Positions 46,835-55,368 of a DNA stretch of 64,000 nucleotides are shown piece by piece; within the stretch, counting starts at the first letter, position 1; the number at the start of each line of letters is the position of its first letter. Made by a program: the position numbers and the translations under genes. The notes under the pieces were generated by a model. It searched no databases. It worked only from the letters and a program-made list of their open reading frames with translations, and was not told the DNA's origin. Origin of the DNA: JASHPR01 sp963749145 (GTDB taxonomy: Bacteria > Actinomycetota > Actinomycetes > Streptosporangiales > Streptosporangiaceae); assembly GCA_963749145.1 (NCBI GenBank), contig CAVVLN010000004.1, positions 1,674,001 through 1,738,000 of the forward strand, read 5' to 3'.

Positions 46835-49486
46835 TCAGCCGGCTCCCAGGGTCAGCAGCGACATCGCCGCGGCCTGCTCGACCGGATCGCCCGAGCAGTC
46901 CAGCCTGACGTTGGCCATCGCCTCGGCCAGGCCCTGGCCGAGGCGCAGGTGACGGTGCAGTTTTACCATCAGCGGCACCACCGCGTGGTCGTTGAGCTGG
47001 ACGACTCCGGCGACGATCCCGGCCGTTCCCAGCGGCAGCAGGCTGCTGACCAGGCCCAGCAGCTCATCGGCCCCCACCGGGGCCAGCACGGCGGAATCGC
47101 AGCTGGACAGGACCAGCCGGTACGGCGCGCGGTGCAGCTGCTCGAAGTCGTAGACGGTGAGCGGCCCGTCCCACATCCGCAACGACGAGAACAGCGGGCT
47201 GTCGGCCCGGAACCGCCCGTGGGCGGCGATGTGAGCCAGCCAGGCGCCGTCAAGCGCGGACAGCACCCGCCCGGCGGTCGCCGCATCGCCCGACAGCACC
47301 GTGACGTCGTCATACAACCGGGCCACCACGGGCACCTCGGCGCCGTCGGTGGCCAGGCCCGGCCCGCGGGCGAGCGTGACGTGCAGGCGGTCCGGCGGAC
47401 GGGCCGCCCGCGCCCGCAGCCAGGCCCGCGCGGACGGGGCGACGCTGAACATCCGGCCGCCCAGCACCGGCAGCAGCGCCCACGGGATCGCGTGCAGCCT
47501 GCCCGGCGGGACGACGACCACCAGGCCGTCGCCCAGGCCGGCGGCGGCCGGGCCGGCGGCGGCCGGGCCGAGAATCGCGTCCTGCAGATCGGGACCGGCC
47601 GCCTTCAGGATGGCCAGGGCGCTGTCCGGGTCGCCCCCCGGCCGGCTCCGGGCCAGGCGGCGCAGGGCAAAGCGGGCGAACTCCGCCGCCCGCAGGGCGT
47701 CCTGGGTGCGGCCGGCGGTGAACTGCCGCACCCGCCCGGCCCCGCAGACCAGCACATAGAGCTGGCCGTCCACGTCGACGATCTCGATGAGCCGGGTGCC
47801 GCCGAGCTGGTCGAGCAACTCCGCGATGCCGACCCCGGCCGGGCCGGCGGCGGCCGCGCCCCGGGCCTGCAGCGCGCGGGCCCGGACCACGCCCTCGAGC
47901 CGCACCTGGTCCCGCTGCAGGGCCCCGGTTGGCCGGCCGTGCTGCCGCGCCGACTCCAGCCGGCTGGTCGTTTCCCGCAGCGCGGCGAGACCGTGGTTGA
48001 GTTCCGCGTCCGCCGAGGGCCGCACCGCGGGCACGGTGAGCGCGGTGGCCCGCCAGCGCTCGGCCCAGGCCAGGAGCAGGCGGGGCCGGCCTGCCCGGGC
48101 GAGGTGGCGCAGGGCGAGCGCGGCCAGTTCGGCGCCGTGCCCGGTGGCCTGAGCCCGCAGTTCCGACGCGCCCAGGGTGAACCGGTGCTCGTCCAGGACC
48201 TCCAGGCCGCGGCGGCACGCGGCCAGCAGGCGGCGTGACTGGCCCGCGGCCTCGGCGCGCAGCGCCTCGGCGAGCCAGCCGCTGGCGCGGGACATCGCCG
48301 GACCGCGCCGCCGAATCCGGGCCGCCGCCAGCAGGTGACACTCGGCGCTATCGTGCCGGCCCAGCGCCAGGGCTACTCGCCCGGCCAGCAGGTGGGCCTG
48401 CGTCGCCTCGGCCGAGCCAAGCGCCTCGAGCCGGACGGCGGCCTGGTTCGCCGCGCGGAGGAGCCGGCCGGATGCCGGGCCGGCCGCGTACCGGGCCTGG
48501 GCCAGCACCAGCTGGGCGTGGGCCTGGTACCAGGCGTTCTGCTGGGAACGGAACAGCCGCTCCGCAGCACGGGCCCGCTCCTGGGCTCCTTCCGGCTGCG
48601 CGGCAGCCAACGCGCAGCTTGCCGCGACCAGCAGCAATTCGGCCTTCATGGTGGACCAGCCACGAGCCTGCTCTATATCGCGGACAGCCGCGTCTGCTTC
48701 CCCCAGCGCGTCGCTCACGAGCCCGGCCGCCAGCAATACGTCGCATCGGTCGTGACTGAGAAATGGTGCCGGAACGTTAAGCAGCCGGTAGCGGAAGGCG
48801 GCTTCGTCGAGGAATGAAAGCGCAGCCGGAAGATCTCCTGACCGGAACGCGGAACCTCCTCGGTTGAACACAGTATGGACGGCTTCCAGTTCCTGGCCGA
48901 CTTCGGCAAACAGGCGTCCCGCGGCCAGGAAGTCGCCGTCTGCGCGGCCGGGCAGCCCGATGGCCAGGTACACCAGCCCGCGGCCTTCCAGCGCCCGGGC
49001 CGTCCAGACGAGGTCCCCTGCGGGCTGCAGCACGCCGATCGCGCGCCGGAGGTCATCCAGGGCCGCCGAATACCGGCCGAGGGTCCACCGCATATAGCCG
49101 CGCCGGTACAGCACCCGGCCCTTCAATTCGCCGCTGGACAGGCCGACAGCGTGATCGAGGGTGGCGAGTCCATCCCGCGTCCGGCCTGCCTGAACCAGCG
49201 CGATCCCCAAGGACCCGAGCACATCGGCCTCGCGCTCCGCTGAGCCGGTCAAGAGAGCGAGGCGCAGCGCGGCACGCAGTTCGCGGACGCCCGCGTTGAC
49301 ATCACCGGTATCACGCAAGACGATCCCGGCGGCCTGGCGGGCTATTGACGCCTCGTACGGGCCGGGCCGCGCGTCCAGTATCCGCCGCGCCCTGGCCAGT
49401 GCCTCGCGAGGACGGGACAAGGCCAGCAGCAGCAAATCGTCCGCATCGCCACGATTGGACCGAACCGCAAGCGCTCCCTCTGCCAC
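46835..49486 (-). CDS. TPR-CHAT caspase-like protease
   Basis: This 883-residue protein has about 500 residues of tetratricopeptide helices (e.g. ALVQAGRTRDGLATLDHAVG, GRYSAALDDLRRAIGVLQPA). The CHAT domain (about 570-883) contains LVVVVPPGRLHAIPWALLP, histidine H756 in LAHIAAHGRFRADSP and cysteine C796 in LVLSSCDSAVLAPVG. Both catalytic residues of the separase/caspase-like fold are present, so proteolysis is plausible. TPR-CHAT proteins act as regulated proteases (for example in type III-E CRISPR). Divergent from the subtilase with an AT-rich promoter between. The GTG start lacks a ribosome site and may be leaderless. Confidence 0.88.
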   Translation of the reverse strand: MAEGALAVRSNRGDADDLLLLALSRPREALARARRILDARPGPYEASIARQAAGIVLRDTGDVNAGVRELRAALRLALLTGSAEREADVLGSLGIALVQAGRTRDGLATLDHAVGLSSGELKGRVLYRRGYMRWTLGRYSAALDDLRRAIGVLQPAGDLVWTARALEGRGLVYLAIGLPGRADGDFLAAGRLFAEVGQELEAVHTVFNRGGSAFRSGDLPAALSFLDEAAFRYRLLNVPAPFLSHDRCDVLLAAGLVSDALGEADAAVRDIEQARGWSTMKAELLLVAASCALAAAQPEGAQERARAAERLFRSQQNAWYQAHAQLVLAQARYAAGPASGRLLRAANQAAVRLEALGSAEATQAHLLAGRVALALGRHDSAECHLLAAARIRRRGPAMSRASGWLAEALRAEAAGQSRRLLAACRRGLEVLDEHRFTLGASELRAQATGHGAELAALALRHLARAGRPRLLLAWAERWRATALTVPAVRPSADAELNHGLAALRETTSRLESARQHGRPTGALQRDQVRLEGVVRARALQARGAAAAGPAGVGIAELLDQLGGTRLIEIVDVDGQLYVLVCGAGRVRQFTAGRTQDALRAAEFARFALRRLARSRPGGDPDSALAILKAAGPDLQDAILGPAAAGPAAAGLGDGLVVVVPPGRLHAIPWALLPVLGGRMFSVAPSARAWLRARAARPPDRLHVTLARGPGLATDGAEVPVVARLYDDVTVLSGDAATAGRVLSALDGAWLAHIAAHGRFRADSPLFSSLRMWDGPLTVYDFEQLHRAPYRLVLSSCDSAVLAPVGADELLGLVSSLLPLGTAGIVAGVVQLNDHAVVPLMVKLHRHLRLGQGLAEAMANVRLDCSGDPVEQAAAMSLLTLGAG

Positions 49487-49796
49487 GAACCAATGCTAGA
49501 TTCCCTGATCCTTCCGGTCCATGTGATATTTCACGAAAACGTGTTCTACTAATGAACCACTTTGGATGCCGCTTGCCGTCGGTATCTTAACTGATAGTTG
49601 TTATACCGTAACTAATTAATCTTAGCGGACCGGGCTTGCGGAAAGTGCCCTGCAGGATGTATCACCCCATCAAGTGATCTCTCCGTAAAACGTCGGGCCA
49701 TGCGGGCGCCTCCGGCTTCCGCGCTGGCGGCACCGGCCTGCCCGGCCCTGGCACCGGCAATTCTCCATCGCGCTCGCAATCCCCGTGGAGGGCGAC
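49487..49796. promoter_or_regulatory. Divergent AT-rich promoter region between CHAT and subtilase genes
   Basis: Positions 49500-49640 are far more AT-rich than the neighbourhood (for example TAACTAATTAATCTTAG), typical of strong or regulated promoters. One direction serves the CHAT gene, the other the subtilase. No clear palindrome longer than 6 bases was seen, but the region is the natural target for the cluster's own sigma factor. Confidence 0.5.
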
Positions 49797-51158
49797 ATGA
49801 CCGAATCAGGCGAATGGCGCCAAAGTGTGGTACCAAAGGTCGCCGACGAGACCGACCTCATCGTCCGCTCCTTTGCCGAGGGTCCCGACCGAAGGGAGAT
49901 CAAGGTCGTTACCTCGGCCGGCGGGATCGACTTCATGTATGCCGAAAGCGAGATCCTGGTCCGCGAGGAGCACCTCGACCGCGTGCTGGAAGTCCTGGAG
50001 CAGCCGACCCGGGCCGACCTGGAGCGCGATGAGCCCGGCCGCATCCGGCGGGTCATCGAGGGCGTAGTCCTGCTCAGGCTGGGTGGACAGCGATTCTCCC
50101 TGGCACTCGACGCGCTTGCCGAGGTTGACCGGCAGATCAACCCAGGGGTCGCGACCCCGAATCAGGTCCTAACCGTCGCCACGGGTACCGGCAGTGGTTG
50201 CTCGGCAACCGAGCCTCAGGAGGTGTACTACGAGATCGAGCCCTTCCCCTCCGTCTGCCACGACAACGGCGGCGCCGGGGTGCTGATCTATATGGCCGAC
50301 ACCGGACTGCTGCCGGACGCGGCGACCCATCCGTGGCTGGCGCACGGGGTCTCGATGCGCAACCCGGTCACGGATGTCGACCCGCTTGGACCGGGCGACC
50401 CGGCGCAGATCCCGCCCTGTGCGGGTCACGGCACGTTCGGCGCCGGCGTCCTGCGATGCATGGCGCCCGACGCGCAGATCGTCATGACCCGTGCCCTGCT
50501 CTACGGGGGCAGCCAGGTGGAATCGAACCTGGTGCCCGTGCTCGACTCGGCGCTCAGCCTCGGCGTGGACATCTTCCACCTGACCATGGCCTGCCTGTCC
50601 AGGAATGACCAGGCCCTGATCGGTTTCGAGGCATGGCTCGCGAAGCTGCGCCACCACCAGGGCGCGATCTGCATCGCCCCGGCGGGCAACTGCGGCTTCG
50701 ACCGGCCGGAGTGGCCGGGCGCGTTCCCCGGGGTGATCTCGGTCGGCGCGCTCGGCGGCGACTGGCGAGGCCGGGCCACGTTCAGCAACTTCGGTCCGTG
50801 GGTCGACGTGTACGCACCGGGCCGAGACCTCGTCAACGCGTTCGCGACCGGTACGTACGAGTGCTACGTGTACCCGTATGCCGGGCCGCCCCCCCAGGTC
50901 CGGAACTTCTACGGCATGGCGAAGTGGAGCGGCACATCGTTCTCGGCGCCGGTCGTGACCGGGCTCATCGCCTCTCGGATGTCGCGCACCGGCGAGACCG
51001 CCCGGCAGGCGGCCGCCGCCGTGCTGGCCGAGGCGCGATCGGAAGCGGTCCCGGGGGTCGGTCCCGTGCTGCTGCCCCGCTGCGGCCCGGCCGGCGGGCA
51101 GCGGGATCACGAGGGCTGCTGCTGCCGCGCGCCCCGCCGGGGGTCCGGCTGCTGCTGA
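49797..51158 (+). CDS. S8 family serine peptidase (subtilase), cytoplasmic
   Basis: This 453-residue protein has ATG 49797 with GGAGGG 5 bases upstream. The triad is complete: D168 (YMADTGLL), H211 (CAGHGTFGAG) and S381 (WSGTSFSAPVVTG), with oxyanion asparagine N298 (APAGNCGFD). Residues 1-120 are a charged, strand-rich N-terminal domain, not a signal peptide. Hence it is not exported by Sec or Tat. The C-terminus ends with an unusual Cys cluster (CCCRAPRRGSGCC), which could bind metal or form disulfides. Next to a CHAT protease and a sigma factor, it is likely part of an intracellular cascade. Confidence 0.9.
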   Translation: MTESGEWRQSVVPKVADETDLIVRSFAEGPDRREIKVVTSAGGIDFMYAESEILVREEHLDRVLEVLEQPTRADLERDEPGRIRRVIEGVVLLRLGGQRFSLALDALAEVDRQINPGVATPNQVLTVATGTGSGCSATEPQEVYYEIEPFPSVCHDNGGAGVLIYMADTGLLPDAATHPWLAHGVSMRNPVTDVDPLGPGDPAQIPPCAGHGTFGAGVLRCMAPDAQIVMTRALLYGGSQVESNLVPVLDSALSLGVDIFHLTMACLSRNDQALIGFEAWLAKLRHHQGAICIAPAGNCGFDRPEWPGAFPGVISVGALGGDWRGRATFSNFGPWVDVYAPGRDLVNAFATGTYECYVYPYAGPPPQVRNFYGMAKWSGTSFSAPVVTGLIASRMSRTGETARQAAAAVLAEARSEAVPGVGPVLLPRCGPAGGQRDHEGCCCRAPRRGSGCC

Positions 51159-51180
51159 CCGGCTTCAGCCGGCCAGCAGC
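51151..51180 (+). terminator. Hairpin at the end of the subtilase gene
   Basis: GCTGCTG-A-CCGGC pairs with GCCGG-C-CAGCAGC around TTCA, a 12-base-pair stem with one internal mismatch beginning at the stop codon. It lacks a T tract but is a plausible high-GC terminator. Confidence 0.55.
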
Positions 51181-51249
51181 GGCGCAGCAGCGTCACGAGC
51201 TGGTCCTGGCGCTGTACCAGAGGTCGGCCGAGGCGACTTCTCGAACTGG

Positions 51250-52221
51250 TCAGCGGCCGAGCCGGGCGCGGACCAGGCCGGGAAGCGCGGCCGGCCCGCC
51301 GACCGGGCGGAACCGGTCCGACGCGGCCTGCAGCGCCTGGTACTCATCCTCGGTGAGCTGGACGTCGGCCGCGGCCACGTTGCTCTCGAGCTGCCCGACG
51401 CTGGACGCGCCCGGGATCGCCACCACGGCCGGGCGGTGGATGACCCAGGCCAGCGCGATCTGGGCCGGGGTGGCGTCGTGGGCCTTCGCCACCTCGCGCA
51501 GCGCCCCGATCAGGCCCTCGGCCCGCTCCAGGTTCTGCGGCAGGAACAGCGGGCTGGCCGCCCGGACCCGGTTCGACGGCCGGTGGTCCCGGTCATAGCG
51601 GCCCGACAGCAGGCCCTGCGCCAGCGGGCTGTACGCGATCACGATGTGCCCGTCGGACTCCGCGAACGGGATCAGGTCACGCTCGGGCGCGCGGGCGACC
51701 AGGCTGTAGCGCACCTGGTTGCTCAGCACCCGGCTGCCCAGGGCCGCCTCGGCGGCCCGCCACCGGTCCAGGGAGTAGTTGCTGACGCCGACCTCGCCGA
51801 CCAGCCCGACGCGCTGCAGCGCGCGCATGCCGCGCATGATCGTTCCGTCGCGGAACAGCGGATTCGGCTGGTGCACCTGGTAGAGGTCGAGCCGGCTTAC
51901 TCCGAGCCGGTTGGCGCTGGCCACGGCGCGCTGCTCGACCACCGGCGGCACCGGCACGATCGGCAGGATCTTCGTGGCCAGGAACACCGACTCCCGGCTG
52001 TCGCCGAGAGCCCGGCCGAGGATCCGCTCGCTGCGGCCGAAGCCGTAGATCTCGGCCGTGTCGAACAGCGTGACGCCCAGGTCCAGCGCGCGCTGGACGA
52101 TGGCGTCCGCCTCCTGCGTGGCGTACGCGTCGCCGTAGCCCCACTCCCGGGACCCGAACTGCCAGGTGCCCAGGCCGATCTTGGAAATCCTCGTCGCGGT
52201 GTGATTGGCCAGATATCGCAT
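51250..52221 (-). CDS. Aldo/keto reductase
   Basis: This 323-residue protein is of standard AKR length. The tetrad is present: D in LFDTAEIYGFG, Y in the same motif, K in FLATKILP and H in LYQVHQPNPLF. NADPH-binding residues appear in YSPLAQGLLSG and IPGASSVGQLESNVAAADV. Substrate unknown; it is probably a broad carbonyl reductase. ATG 52221 lacks a strong ribosome site. It converges with the subtilase. Confidence 0.9.
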   Translation of the reverse strand: MRYLANHTATRISKIGLGTWQFGSREWGYGDAYATQEADAIVQRALDLGVTLFDTAEIYGFGRSERILGRALGDSRESVFLATKILPIVPVPPVVEQRAVASANRLGVSRLDLYQVHQPNPLFRDGTIMRGMRALQRVGLVGEVGVSNYSLDRWRAAEAALGSRVLSNQVRYSLVARAPERDLIPFAESDGHIVIAYSPLAQGLLSGRYDRDHRPSNRVRAASPLFLPQNLERAEGLIGALREVAKAHDATPAQIALAWVIHRPAVVAIPGASSVGQLESNVAAADVQLTEDEYQALQAASDRFRPVGGPAALPGLVRARLGR

Positions 52222-52244
52222 GATTCCAGTCTCCGCCTCCGAGG

Positions 52245-53054
52245 TCAGCGCGCCCAGTGCGTGGCGTAAGGGGATCGCCGCCGGAGGTCTTCACGCACGT
52301 CGGCGCCCAGGTGCCGGGTCTCGAGCCGGTTCAGCGCCGCGCCGGCGACCGCCCCGGTGAGCAGCGGCCCGAGCGAGACGGCGCTGCGCCCGGCCCGGGC
52401 GAGCAGCCTGCGCTGCAGCCGCCGCCGCAGCGGCGAGCCCGCGGCCAGGACGATCCCGGCGGGCGCGAGGGCCACGCCACGGCGGTGCGCCCACGCCGCC
52501 ACGTAGGCCATCATGCGCTCGGCGGGTGTCCCCGGCGCGCGCATGCCGTAGACCTCATGCAGCTCGGCGACCAGCTTGATCTCGATGCCGACCAGCGCCA
52601 CGGTCTCGACCGCGATCTCGAGCAGGGCGGAGGGCAGGGGCAGCACCATGGCCGCGCCGGACGCCGCGCCGACCACGCCCGCGGCCCGGGCGGCGCCGTG
52701 GATCAGGGCGTCGGCGAGCTCCTCGGGGCCGAGACCGGGGAACTGGCCCCGCAGCCGCTGCTGGTCTCGCACCGGCAGCCGGGGAGCCATCGCCAGCACC
52801 TCCGCGGTCAGCCAGCGGCCGCCGGACTGCAGCCCGTTCCAGCCGCCCCGCCCGCCACGCCCGGCGACCCGCCCGCTACGCCCGGCGATCCGCCCGCTAC
52901 GCCCGGCGATCCGCGCGATCTGCTCGCCGATCCGGCGCCGCCGTGACGGGCTCCGGGTCTCGCTCACCTCGCCGACCAGTTCGGCGACTTCCCGGGGAAG
53001 TTCCTGCGGGGTGAGCTCGGCCTGCCTGTCGGGTCCGCGGCCGGTGGGGTCCAT
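52245..53054 (-). CDS. Conserved hypothetical protein with an N-terminal Arg/Gly repeat
   Basis: This 269-residue protein ends just before the aldo/keto reductase start. Residues about 45-70 repeat a 7-residue unit (IAGRSGR, encoded by a 21-base tandem repeat at 52848-52910). After it come several hydrophobic stretches (GVVGAASGAAMVLPLPSALL, EIAVETVALVGIEIKLVAEL and LGPLLTGAVAGAALNR), which could be membrane hairpins. The middle resembles a helical membrane-associated family (possibly EcsC-like), but I am not sure. Confidence 0.6.
   Translation of the reverse strand: MDPTGRGPDRQAELTPQELPREVAELVGEVSETRSPSRRRRIGEQIARIAGRSGRIAGRSGRVAGRGGRGGWNGLQSGGRWLTAEVLAMAPRLPVRDQQRLRGQFPGLGPEELADALIHGAARAAGVVGAASGAAMVLPLPSALLEIAVETVALVGIEIKLVAELHEVYGMRAPGTPAERMMAYVAAWAHRRGVALAPAGIVLAAGSPLRRRLQRRLLARAGRSAVSLGPLLTGAVAGAALNRLETRHLGADVREDLRRRSPYATHWAR
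52848..52910 (-). repeat. Three in-frame 21-base repeats
   Basis: Units at 52848-52868, 52869-52889 and 52890-52910 share CCGCCCGCTACGCCCGGCGA (two changes in the first). They encode a 7-residue Arg/Gly repeat in the gene at 52245. Length variation between strains is expected. Confidence 0.7.
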
Positions 53055-53165
53055 GCGCTAGGGCTACCCAGGCACGGCGGTCATACGCGGCCTGCGGGGC
53101 GGCATCCCGGTAGTCTGGCCGGACGCGACAACTGACCGGACGAGCGGAAGAGGTGAGCGCAGGTC

Positions 53166-53579
53166 ATGCCCGGGAACGAGATGTACGACCCGGCGGGGCT
53201 GGATGCGTCCGACACGCTCGACGGCGATCCGGGCGACGACCCGCTGGACCAGGGCATCGCGCCGCCCGACCGGTGGTCGGCCGGCGAGGGCTTCGGCACC
53301 ACGGCGGAAGAAGAGCAGCGGGGCGAGTCGCTCGACCAGCTGCTGGCCGAGGAGGAACCAGAACCCGACCCCTACGCGGACGAGGACGAGCCCGCGCCGG
53401 CCGCCGGGCTGGACGACGACGAGCCCGCGCCGCGCGCCGGGCGGCTGGTGGCCGAGGACGAGGGAGCCCATCTCGACGAGGAGCCCGACCTGGTCGCCCG
53501 CGATGTCGGGATCGACGCGGGCGCGGCGACCGCGGAGGAGGCTGCCGTCCACGTGGAGGACGAGGACGACGAGGTTTAG
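53166..53579 (+). CDS. DUF5709 family protein
   Basis: This 137-residue protein starts at ATG 53166 (GAGGTGAG upstream). It is very acidic (many Asp/Glu) and contains the family signature YDPAGLDASDTLDGDPGDDP and DRWSAGEGFGTTAEEE with LAEEEPEPDPYADEDEP. DUF5709 proteins are common and probably intrinsically disordered in actinobacteria. Function unknown. Confidence 0.85.
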   Translation: MPGNEMYDPAGLDASDTLDGDPGDDPLDQGIAPPDRWSAGEGFGTTAEEEQRGESLDQLLAEEEPEPDPYADEDEPAPAAGLDDDEPAPRAGRLVAEDEGAHLDEEPDLVARDVGIDAGAATAEEAAVHVEDEDDEV

Positions 53580-53613
53580 ACGTCTAGCTTTCCAGAACGC
53601 GTAGTGTCGCAGT

Positions 53614-54282
53614 ATGAGCCTGACGCTGCCGCTGTTCCCGCTGGGCACCGTGCTCTACCCCGGGCTGCTGCTGCCGCTGCACATCTTCGAAGACCGGTAC
53701 CGCCGGCTGGTTCGTGACCTGCTGGACAGCGCCGAGCCCCGGCGGTTCGGCGTGATCGCGATCCGCGAGGGCAACGAGACCGGCGCCGACGGCGTTACGG
53801 CCCTGCACGAGATCGGCTGCACGGCGACGCTGCGCCGGGTTGCCGAACGCGACGACGGCCGCTTCGACCTGGTCACGGTCGGGTCCGACCGGTTCCGGCT
53901 GCTGTCGCTCGACCATTCGCGGCCGTACCTACAGGCCGGGGTGGACCTTCTCCCCGAGGACACCGGGGACCAGGCGGCGGCGGGCCAGGCCGCCGAGGCC
54001 GTGCGGCGGGCGTTCCGCGGCTACGTCGACGCGCTGGCCGCGCGGAGGGCGACCCAGGTCAGCGTGCCCGACCTGCCCCGCGAGCCGATCGCCCTCTCCT
54101 ACCTGGTGGCCGCGTCGATCATCGCCGACCTGCCGGACCGGCAGGCCCTGCTGGCCGAGCCGGATGCCCTGCGCCGGCTGACCGCGGAGCGCGCCCGGCT
54201 GTCCCGGGAGACGGCGATGCTGCGCTCGCTGACGTCGACGCCCGCCCCGGACCTCAGGTACGCGCCCTACAACCCGAACTAA
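53614..54282 (+). CDS. LON-substrate-binding-domain protein
   Basis: This 222-residue protein contains only the N-terminal LON domain: LTLPLFPLGTVLYPGLLLPLHIFEDRYR, then GCTATLRRVAERDDGRFDLV and the helical end SYLVAASIIADLPDRQALL. Such stand-alone domains lack the AAA and protease parts and probably bind substrates or partners. Starts 35 bases after the DUF5709 gene in the same direction; the two are usually neighbours. Confidence 0.9.
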   Translation: MSLTLPLFPLGTVLYPGLLLPLHIFEDRYRRLVRDLLDSAEPRRFGVIAIREGNETGADGVTALHEIGCTATLRRVAERDDGRFDLVTVGSDRFRLLSLDHSRPYLQAGVDLLPEDTGDQAAAGQAAEAVRRAFRGYVDALAARRATQVSVPDLPREPIALSYLVAASIIADLPDRQALLAEPDALRRLTAERARLSRETAMLRSLTSTPAPDLRYAPYNPN

Positions 54283-54566
54283 CCCCGTCCCCGGTTTCTA
54301 TCCGGGCTGCCGAGATTCCGAACATAACGGACTTCGGTGAGCGGCGGGCCGGTGCCGTCGTAGGTCCACGGCTTCTCGGTGCCGTCGGCGCGCCAGCCCT
54401 GTGCCTCGTAGAAGCCCCGTGCGGGATGGTTGCCGGCCAGGACCGCGTCCGTCATGAGGCCCGCGTAGGCGTCCCGCCACGTGGCGACGTGCACGGCCGC
54501 GATCGCCTGGGCGTCCGGCGGCGCCGCGGGCCGGACCAGGCCGGCGGCGGATTCCGCGGCGCTCAC
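54279..54566 (-). pseudogene. GNAT acetyltransferase with its core deleted in frame
   Basis: The frame begins like a GNAT enzyme (AAVHVATWRDAYAGLMTDAV) and ends like one (NHPARGFYEAQGWRADGTEK, then LTEVRYVRNL). The ~80 residues between, which hold the acetyl-CoA-binding Q/RxxGxG/A loop, are missing, so only 95 residues remain. The deletion is in frame and leaves both ends intact. It begins 5 bases after the Bax-inhibitor-like gene and shares its transcript. No acetyltransferase activity is possible. Confidence 0.65.
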
Positions 54567-54570
54567 CTCG

Positions 54571-55230
54571 TCAGTTGGACCTCGAGAAGATCCGCAGGAA
54601 GAACAGGAACACGTTCAGCGCGTCCAGGAAGATCGACGCCGCGATCAGCGGGGCCGATTGGACATCGTTCGATCGCCGGAGCCGCTGGAAGTCGAACATG
54701 GTCAGCCCGGCGAAGATCACCAATCCCAGGACCGAGTAGATCAGCTCCCCGTGCGGGATGTGCACGAAGATCAGCACGATGCCGAACACGATGAGGGCGA
54801 TCAGTGCGATGAACGAGACCCGGGCGATCGCCGTGAGGTCCCGCCGGGTCGCGTACCCGGCCGCGCCGAATCCGGCGATGAACAGCGCGGTGGCGCCGCC
54901 GGCCTGCCAGACCGCCCGCGGGTCCGCGCTCGCGTAGTAGGCGATCGCCGGGGACATCGCCAGGCCGAGCAGGGCGCCCACCGCGAACAGCAGGCCCACG
55001 GTCACCCCGTTGGACCGCCGCACCGTGAACCGCATGGCGATCAGGCAGGCGAACGCGGCGATGAACCAGACGATGAACCAGCCCGAGGTCATGTTGCGGG
55101 CCAGGTAGGCGCCGAGCGCGAAGAAGCCGGTGGTGACGGCGACGTAGCCCATCGTCTGCCCGAACAGGGTGCGCGCCTGGTCGCGCGCGGGAGCGGCGTA
55201 GCCGCCGCCGTAGCTGAGGTACTCGCTCAT
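54571..55230 (-). CDS. Bax inhibitor-1/YccA family membrane protein
   Basis: This 219-residue protein starts at ATG 55230 (CGGTCC upstream is weak). It has seven hydrophobic helices beginning TMGYVAVTTGFFALGAYLA. The C-terminal half has LVIFAGLTMFDFQRLRRSND, the YccA-type motif with the acidic pair near the helix end, then ASIFLDALNVFLFFLRIFS. This family forms calcium or proton channels/membrane-stress regulators. The GNAT remnant follows. Confidence 0.87.
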   Translation of the reverse strand: MSEYLSYGGGYAAPARDQARTLFGQTMGYVAVTTGFFALGAYLARNMTSGWFIVWFIAAFACLIAMRFTVRRSNGVTVGLLFAVGALLGLAMSPAIAYYASADPRAVWQAGGATALFIAGFGAAGYATRRDLTAIARVSFIALIALIVFGIVLIFVHIPHGELIYSVLGLVIFAGLTMFDFQRLRRSNDVQSAPLIAASIFLDALNVFLFFLRIFSRSN

Positions 55231-55368
55231 CGGACCGTCCGCCTTTCGTGCGCCACGAAACCATTCAACACAACGCCCGCCGCCGAGGGCGAGTGTCCGG
55301 CCCGCGGCGGTGGGCTGGCCGGCCACCGCGGGCGATTGGTGCGCGTCATCCGGCGCGCACGCGTGAGA

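Noticed and set aside
46949..48238. Plus-strand open frame of 429 codons inside the CHAT gene
   Set aside because: Antisense to the catalytic domain; no motif and Arg/Gln/Pro-rich composition.
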